Positions 59,520-64,000 of a stretch of DNA of 64,000 nucleotides are shown piece after piece. The notes under the pieces were generated by a model, which saw nothing but the letters and a program-made list of their open reading frames with translations, had not been told where the DNA came from and made no database searches. Made by a program: the position numbers and the translations under genes. The stretch comes from Magnetospirillum sp. (GTDB taxonomy: Bacteria; Pseudomonadota; Alphaproteobacteria; Rhodospirillales; Magnetospirillaceae), in contig JANQAI010000011.1 in assembly GCA_024707145.1 (NCBI GenBank), positions 744,001 to 808,000 on the forward strand, given 5' to 3'. The first letter of the stretch is position 1. The number at the start of each line of letters is the position of its first letter.

Positions 59520-60164
59520 ATGGCCGCCGCCGAGGCTCGCGTCATCCGTCTGCTGATGGAGTTGCGCCGTCTGGGCGTCACCGATACCCCGACCCTGGCC
59601 GCCATCGAGCGCGTTCCGCGCGACATGTTCGTGTCGACGCCCTTCCTCGACCAGGCCTACGAGAACCGCGCCCTGCCCATCGGCCGCGGCCAGACCGTCA
59701 GCCAGCCCCTGGTGGTGGGGCTGATGACCCAGGCGCTGGAGGTGGGCGACCGCATGAAGGTGCTGGAGATCGGCACCGGTTCCGGCTATCAGGCGGCGGT
59801 GCTGGCCCAGCTGTGCCGCCGGGTCTACACCATCGAGCGCCACAAGTCCCTGCTCAAGGAGGCCGAGGAGCGCTTCAAGCGGCTGCGTATCCACAACATC
59901 ACCGCCAAGCTGGGCGACGGCTCGCGCGGCTGGCCCGAGCAGGCGCCGTTCGAGCGCATCATGGTCACCGCCGCCGCCCACGACATTCCCCCCATCCTGG
60001 TGGACCAGCTGGCGGTGGGCGGCATCATGGTGCTGCCGCTGGGCGATGCCCATGCGCTGGAACAGGATCTGATCAAGATCACAAAGGGCGCCGACGGCCT
60101 GCACATCGACCATCTCGGGCCGGTGCGCTTCGTGCCGCTGGTGGAGGGGCTGCCCGAGGATTAG
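59520..60164 (+). CDS. pcm: Protein-L-isoaspartate O-methyltransferase
   Basis: 214 residues. SAM-dependent repair of isoaspartyl residues. Motifs: PRDMFVSTPFLDQAYENRALPI, GQTVSQPLVVGLMTQAL and the SAM-binding VLEIGTGSGYQAAVLA. Start ATG 59520. It is convergent with, and overlaps by 4 bases, the parE toxin gene. Confidence 0.95.
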   Translation: MAAAEARVIRLLMELRRLGVTDTPTLAAIERVPRDMFVSTPFLDQAYENRALPIGRGQTVSQPLVVGLMTQALEVGDRMKVLEIGTGSGYQAAVLAQLCRRVYTIERHKSLLKEAEERFKRLRIHNITAKLGDGSRGWPEQAPFERIMVTAAAHDIPPILVDQLAVGGIMVLPLGDAHALEQDLIKITKGADGLHIDHLGPVRFVPLVEGLPED

Positions 60165-60505
60165 ACGTGCCGCAACGGGTCCATGCGCTCGTGCAGTATC
60201 CGCACGACGATGGTGCCCGTTTCGCCGTTACTCAGCCTGCCCTGCAGGTAGTAGAGGATGTGGGCGGCTGCGCCCAGGCGTCCGGCGGCATGGTCAAGGT
60301 GCAGTGAGCGCACCCCCTCGGCCAGGTCGGGGCGTGGGCGCGAGGCTGGGCGTTCAGGGCTTTCGGCCACCATTTCCGCCGCTTTGGCGATGATGTCCGC
60401 ATATGCATCCCGCTGGCGGGGGCCGAATTGGCGTTCGGTCTCCCGCAGGATGTCCATGACGTCGGCATCGGCCTGCCGGGTGAGCTGATAGCGCAGCGCA
60501 CTCAT
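60161..60505 (-). CDS. parE: ParE-family toxin
   Basis: 114 residues. RelE/ParE fold: YQLTRQADADVMDILRETERQFG near the N-terminus and VRILHERMDPLRHV at the end, both typical. ParE toxins inhibit DNA gyrase. The gene overlaps its antitoxin partner by 4 bases, the standard antitoxin-first order. Confidence 0.88.
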   Translation of the reverse strand: MSALRYQLTRQADADVMDILRETERQFGPRQRDAYADIIAKAAEMVAESPERPASRPRPDLAEGVRSLHLDHAAGRLGAAAHILYYLQGRLSNGETGTIVVRILHERMDPLRHV

Positions 60506-60762
60506 TCCGTTTCATGGCGCAGGGCTACGGCGATGTCGGCAATGGAACGGGACGACAACTGGCCCGATTGCGCCTCATCCACTCCCCGGGCGACCTCCCG
60601 CCTGAGGATGGCCAGCTTTTCCTCTCGTGCGGCCTTCTCCCGCTTCAGTAGGCGTAGTCCGTCGCGCATGACTTCGCTGGCGGTGCCATACTCTCCGCTG
60701 GCGATTTCCGCCTCGACGAATTCGACAAACTCCGCCGAGAGACTGACGTTCATGGTCGGCAT
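60502..60762 (-). CDS. parD: ParD-family antitoxin
   Basis: 86 residues. The N-terminal ribbon-helix-helix (MNVSLSAEFVEFVEAEIASGEY and GTASEVMRDGLRLL) binds DNA and autoregulates; the C-terminal helix neutralises ParE. Start ATG 60762 behind GGAAGGAGG. It lies between the conserved pcm and nlpD genes. Confidence 0.9.
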   Translation of the reverse strand: MPTMNVSLSAEFVEFVEAEIASGEYGTASEVMRDGLRLLKREKAAREEKLAILRREVARGVDEAQSGQLSSRSIADIAVALRHETE

Positions 60763-60781
60763 GATGGCCTCCTTCCCCGGG

Positions 60782-60810
60782 AGGATGGGATTGTTGGCAA
60801 AATTTGTCAA
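60782..60810 (-). promoter_or_regulatory. parDE promoter and candidate operator
   Basis: A perfect TTGACA (minus strand 60810-60805) lies inside an imperfect palindrome TTGGCAAAATTTGTCAA (60794-60810), with a poor -10 (CATCCT) 17 bases on. The palindrome is a plausible ParD operator. Confidence 0.4.
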
Positions 60811-60860
60811 TATCGCCTCCCCATTGCCGCTTCCGGGGGCTGGCCTGTATAGTGCCTCCC

Positions 60861-61992
60861 ATGAGTGCTGCACTACCCCATGTTGTGAGTCGATGGACGC
60901 TGGCGGCCCTGGTGCCGTTGCTCCTGGCTGCCTGCGATCCCAATTTCCAGGGCGGCGGCGCGCCGGTGACGCGCGGGCTGCAGGGGATGGGGGGATGCGG
61001 CGGCACCGTCACCACCTATTCCGGCGATACGGTCTATTCCATCGCCCGGCGCTGCAACGTCTCGGTGCGCGAGCTGATCGAGGCCAACCGCCTGCAGGCG
61101 CCCTATCAGATCAATGCCGGCATGGTGCTGCGTATTCCCGGCGGCAGCGGCGAATACGTGGTGCAGCGGGGCGACACCCTCCTGGTGCTGGCGCGCAAGC
61201 TGGGGGTGGACTTCCAGACCCTGGCCCGCACCAACGGCAAGAGCGCGCCCTATACCATCTTCGTGGGCGAGAAGCTGCGCGTGCCGGGTTCGTTCGGCAG
61301 CGGCACCCAACTGGCGCAAGCGTCGCCCGGGGCCGCCAACACCACCCTGGTGATCGCCTCGCCCAATGCGGTGGGGGGGCAAGGCGCCGTCGTACGCTTC
61401 CACCGCCACCATGAGCCGGCTGCCCGACCCGCCGCCGGGCGCGCTTCCTCCGGCGCCGGAGCCGGAACCCCACCATGCCGCCGCTGCCCCGGCGTCGGCC
61501 GCGCCGGCACCCATGCCTACGCCCACGCAGCAACAGGCGGCCAGTCTGCCGCCGCCGGCTCCGCCGCCCATGGCCGGGCGCGGTTTCATCTGGCCGCTGA
61601 AGGGCGAGGTGGTGACCGAATTCGGCCCCATGGGCAAGGGCCAGAACAATGACGGCGTCAACATCGTCGCGCCGCGCGGCACCCCGGTGAAGGCGGCGGA
61701 GAACGGCGTGGTCGCCTATGTGGGGAACGAGCTGAAGGGCTTCGGCAACCTGCTGCTGATCAAGCATGCCGATGGCTGGATGACGGCCTATGCCCACAAT
61801 GACCAACTGCTGGTACGCAAGGGCGAGCAGGTGCGCAAGGGCCAGCAGATCGCCACCGTGGGGGCCAGCGGCAACGTGACGCAGCCCCAGTTGCATTTCG
61901 AGATCCGCAGGGGAACCGAGGCGGTCAATCCGGCCGACTACATCAAGGGCGACGCCATCAGCCTGCTGGGCGGCGCGGCGGCGGGCGGCTGA
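60861..61992 (+). CDS. nlpD: NlpD-like lipoprotein: two LysM domains and M23 domain (one-base frameshift)
   Basis: Reconstructed 376 residues. Lipobox LLLAAC with a signal peptide; LysM 1 (TTYSGDTVYSIARRCNVSV) and LysM 2 (YVVQRGDTLLVLARKLGVD); a Pro/Ala-rich linker; then an M23 domain (FIWPLKGEVVTEFGPMGKG...PQLHFEIRRGTEAVNP). The usual first His of the M23 zinc site is replaced (NNDGVNIVAP), so the domain is probably a non-catalytic activator of amidases, as in EnvC/NlpD. The frame breaks in a seven-G run (61373-61379) where six are expected. Confidence 0.9.
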
Positions 61993-62651
61993 TGTTCGCC
62001 GGCCTGCCCGCCGGCTTGCCGGCCTTCCTTGCTGAGTTGGCGGCCAACAACGAGCGGGAGTGGTTTGCCGCCCACAAGGCCGAGTATCAGGCGCTGGTGC
62101 AGCATCCGCTGCGGCAACTGGTGGCGGCGCTGTCCCCGGCCATGCTGACGATCGATCCCGCCTTCGATACCAATCCCGCCGGCGCGGCGGTGTCGCGCAT
62201 CCACCGTGATGTGCGGTTCTCGCGCGACAAATCGCCCTACCGCGTCAACCAGTGGATCTGCTTCAAGCGGCCGGGCGAGGGCTGGCAGGGGCGGCCGGCC
62301 TATTTCCTGGAAATCGGCCCCGCCGGCTGGCGCCACGGCATGGGCACCTATGCGGCTCCGCCGTCGGCGATGAAGGAATTGCGCGCCCGCATCGCCGCCC
62401 TGCCGGAACGCTTCGCCGCCGCCGTGCGTCCGGCCATGGCGGCCGGCTTCGCGGTGGAGGGCGATGCCTATGCCCGTCCCGGCGTGCCGGCCGGCCTGCC
62501 GTCCGAAGTGGAACCGTGGTTCCGCCTGAAAAACGCCTATCTGGTGGACACCCGGCCCCTGGAGCCGCTGCTGTTCAGCCCGGCCCTGGTGGATGATCTG
62601 GCGGCCCGCTGGCGGGCCGCCGCGCCGCTGTACCGCTTCCTGTCTAGCTGA
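61992..62651 (+). CDS. DUF2461 family protein
   Basis: 219 residues. Family match rests on FLAELAANNEREWFAAHKAEYQ, SRIHRDVRFSRDKSPYRVNQW and YFLEIGPAGWRHGMGTYAAP. Function of the family is unknown. No signal peptide. ATG 61992 overlaps the nlpD stop (TGATG). Confidence 0.87.
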   Translation: MFAGLPAGLPAFLAELAANNEREWFAAHKAEYQALVQHPLRQLVAALSPAMLTIDPAFDTNPAGAAVSRIHRDVRFSRDKSPYRVNQWICFKRPGEGWQGRPAYFLEIGPAGWRHGMGTYAAPPSAMKELRARIAALPERFAAAVRPAMAAGFAVEGDAYARPGVPAGLPSEVEPWFRLKNAYLVDTRPLEPLLFSPALVDDLAARWRAAAPLYRFLSS

Positions 62652-63498
62652 GCGGCTTGCCCAGCCGGCCCGCCAGGTCCTGGATGAACTGCCAGGCGAC
62701 GCGGCCCGAGCGCGAACCGCGGGTGACCGCCCATTCGTTGGCCTCGGCGCGCAAGGACTCGACCTCGATGGGCAGACCGTAGCGGGCCACGTAGCCCTCG
62801 ACGATGTCGAAATAGGTGTCCTGGGCCACGTGGTGGAAGCCCAGCCACAGGCCGAAGCGGTCCGACAGCGAGACCTTCTCCTCCACCGCTTCATGCGGGT
62901 TGATGGCGGTGGAGCGCTCGTTCTCGATCATGTCCCGCGACAGCAGGTGACGGCGGTTCGAGGTGGCGTAGAACACCACGTTGGCGGGACGGCCCTCGAT
63001 GCCGCCCTCCAGCACCGCCTTCAGCGACTTGTACGCCTCGTCGGTGCCCTCGAACGACAGGTCGTCGCAAAACAGCAGGCAGCGGCGTTCCGAGCCCTTG
63101 AGGATGCGCAGCAGCCGGGGCAGGGAGGGGATGTCCTCGCGGTGGATTTCCACCAGGGCGAGGCAGCCCGGCCGCTCGGCGTTGAGCAGCGCGTGCACCG
63201 CCTTGACCAGCGAGCTCTTGCCGGTGCCGCGCGCGCCCCACAGCAGGGCGTTGTTGGCGGGCAGGCCGTCGGCGAAGCGCCGCGTGTTGTCCAGCAGCAG
63301 GGCGCGCTGCCGCTCGATGCCCTTCAGCAGGTCCAGTTCCACCCGGTTGACCTGCGGCACCGGCTCCAGGCCGTCCGGATCGGCATGCCAGACGAAGGCG
63401 TCGGCGGCGGCCAGGTCGGTGGAGGCCGAAGGCGGCGGCGCCAGGCGGTCCAGCGCGTCGGCGATGCGGGTGAGCAGGCGAAGGGTGTCGGCGTCCAT
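62644..63498 (-). CDS. DUF815-family AAA ATPase
   Basis: 284 residues. Walker A GARGTGKSSLVKAVHAL and Walker B LLFCDDLSFEGTDEAYKSLK are clear, with sensor motif FYATSNRRHLL. A short helical N-terminus precedes it. The family is widespread in proteobacteria and uncharacterised; it is usually found near yajC, as here. It overlaps the convergent DUF2461 gene by 8 bases. Confidence 0.88.
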   Translation of the reverse strand: MDADTLRLLTRIADALDRLAPPPSASTDLAAADAFVWHADPDGLEPVPQVNRVELDLLKGIERQRALLLDNTRRFADGLPANNALLWGARGTGKSSLVKAVHALLNAERPGCLALVEIHREDIPSLPRLLRILKGSERRCLLFCDDLSFEGTDEAYKSLKAVLEGGIEGRPANVVFYATSNRRHLLSRDMIENERSTAINPHEAVEEKVSLSDRFGLWLGFHHVAQDTYFDIVEGYVARYGLPIEVESLRAEANEWAVTRGSRSGRVAWQFIQDLAGRLGKPLS

Positions 63499-63599
63499 GG
63501 CGGTCCTGGCTGACGAAAGGAATACGGGACCAGAGGGTAGGGGGTACGACGGCGTGCGGCAAGTGCCCTCGCGGCGGAGCTTTTAGTGGGAGTTAAGGT

Positions 63600-63627
63600 T
63601 TGCATCCCCCGGAAGGGCCGCTATATT
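63600..63627 (+). promoter_or_regulatory. Predicted promoter of yajC
   Basis: TTGCAT (63600-63605) and TATATT (63622-63627) with a 16-base spacer, about 38 bases ahead of the yajC start and its AAGGAG site. Confidence 0.55.
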
Positions 63628-63665
63628 CCGCAGACTTCTACGCTTTCCATCCCAAGGAGACCTCC

Positions 63666-64000
63666 ATGCTCGTGTCACCCGCCTTTGCTCAGGCCGCCGG
63701 ACAGACCGGTGGCATTGCCGGGGGGATCGAGGCCTTCCTGCCGCTCGTCCTGATCTTCGTGGTGTTCTATTTCCTGATGATCCGTCCGCAGCAGAAGCGG
63801 ATGAAGGCCCACAAGGAAATGCTGAACCAGCTGCGCCGCGGCGATCGCGTGGTGACCTCGGGCGGCATCTTCGGCACCGTCAACAAGGTGGTTGACGACA
63901 AGGAAGTGGTGGTCGAGATCGCCGAGGGCGTGCGCGTGCGCGTGCTGCGCTCCACCATTCAGGACATCGTCTCGAAGACCGAGCCGGTGGCGGCCGAGGC
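63666..64000 (+). CDS. yajC: Preprotein translocase accessory subunit YajC (partial, runs off the window)
   Basis: The first 111 residues are visible. One membrane helix (AFLPLVLIFVVFYFLMIRP) is followed by the conserved basic motif QQKRMKAHKEML and LRRGDRVVTSGGIFGTV. YajC associates with SecD/SecF; secD is expected just beyond the window. Start ATG 63666 behind AAGGAGACCTCC. Confidence 0.96.
   Translation, partial: MLVSPAFAQAAGQTGGIAGGIEAFLPLVLIFVVFYFLMIRPQQKRMKAHKEMLNQLRRGDRVVTSGGIFGTVNKVVDDKEVVVEIAEGVRVRVLRSTIQDIVSKTEPVAAE

Overview
The window is GC-rich, gene-dense DNA from an alphaproteobacterium. Gene order (eno-ftsB-pdhABC-lpd-lipA-ratA; dgt-argS-SPOR-nagZ-scpAB-tatABC-serS-surE-pcm-nlpD; yajC), a lipoyl domain fused to pyruvate dehydrogenase E1-beta, a MotAB pair, c-di-GMP proteins and a bacteriohemerythrin all fit Rhodospirillales. 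A Magnetospirillum-like freshwater spirillum is my best guess, but that is inference: no rRNA, tRNA or magnetosome gene is present.

Layout. 1-12.1 kb: end of enolase, an orphan small gene, ftsB, an AT-rich insert, a CxxCxxCC membrane protein, an alcohol dehydrogenase, then the pyruvate dehydrogenase operon with two unknown genes inside it, followed by lipA and ratA. 12.1-23.7 kb: signalling and motility (hybrid kinase, two PAS/GGDEF/EAL proteins, motA/motB) with a SAM hydrolase, an MBL-fold hydrolase and a split ThrE-type exporter. 23.7-29.4 kb: an acetyl-CoA/acetyl-phosphate locus, with a Pat-type acyl-CoA synthetase/GNAT protein opposite a MaoC-Pta fusion and acetate kinase. 29.6-42.2 kb: housekeeping and envelope genes (cyclophilin-like protein, lipoprotein, cNMP-binding protein, pgpA-cinA, M23 peptidase, histidine kinase, sulfite-oxidase-like enzyme, smpB, dapA, lytic transglycosylase, serine hydrolase, ilvD). 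42.2-46.5 kb: a hemerythrin-receiver fusion translationally coupled to a heme-oxygenase-fold di-iron protein, a long intergenic palindrome, an IS630-type element and ferredoxin-NADP reductase. 46.5-64 kb: xth, a putative Zn-protease, erpA, and the long dgt-to-yajC housekeeping run, interrupted by a ParDE toxin-antitoxin pair.

The strongest caution concerns data quality. Fourteen genes are broken by a single-base indel, many in homopolymers, and the list includes genes expected to be essential (serS, lipA, ftsB, scpA, scpB). Most of these are probably sequence errors, so I annotate the genes as intact with the indel position noted. Four of the insertions have the identical form GAGCTG to GAGCCTG. 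The two most interesting biological leads are an AT-rich segment framed by a perfect 15-bp direct repeat exactly at the 3' end of ftsB, and the hemerythrin-receiver/di-iron gene pair. I found no CRISPR array, prophage or clearly novel defence system.
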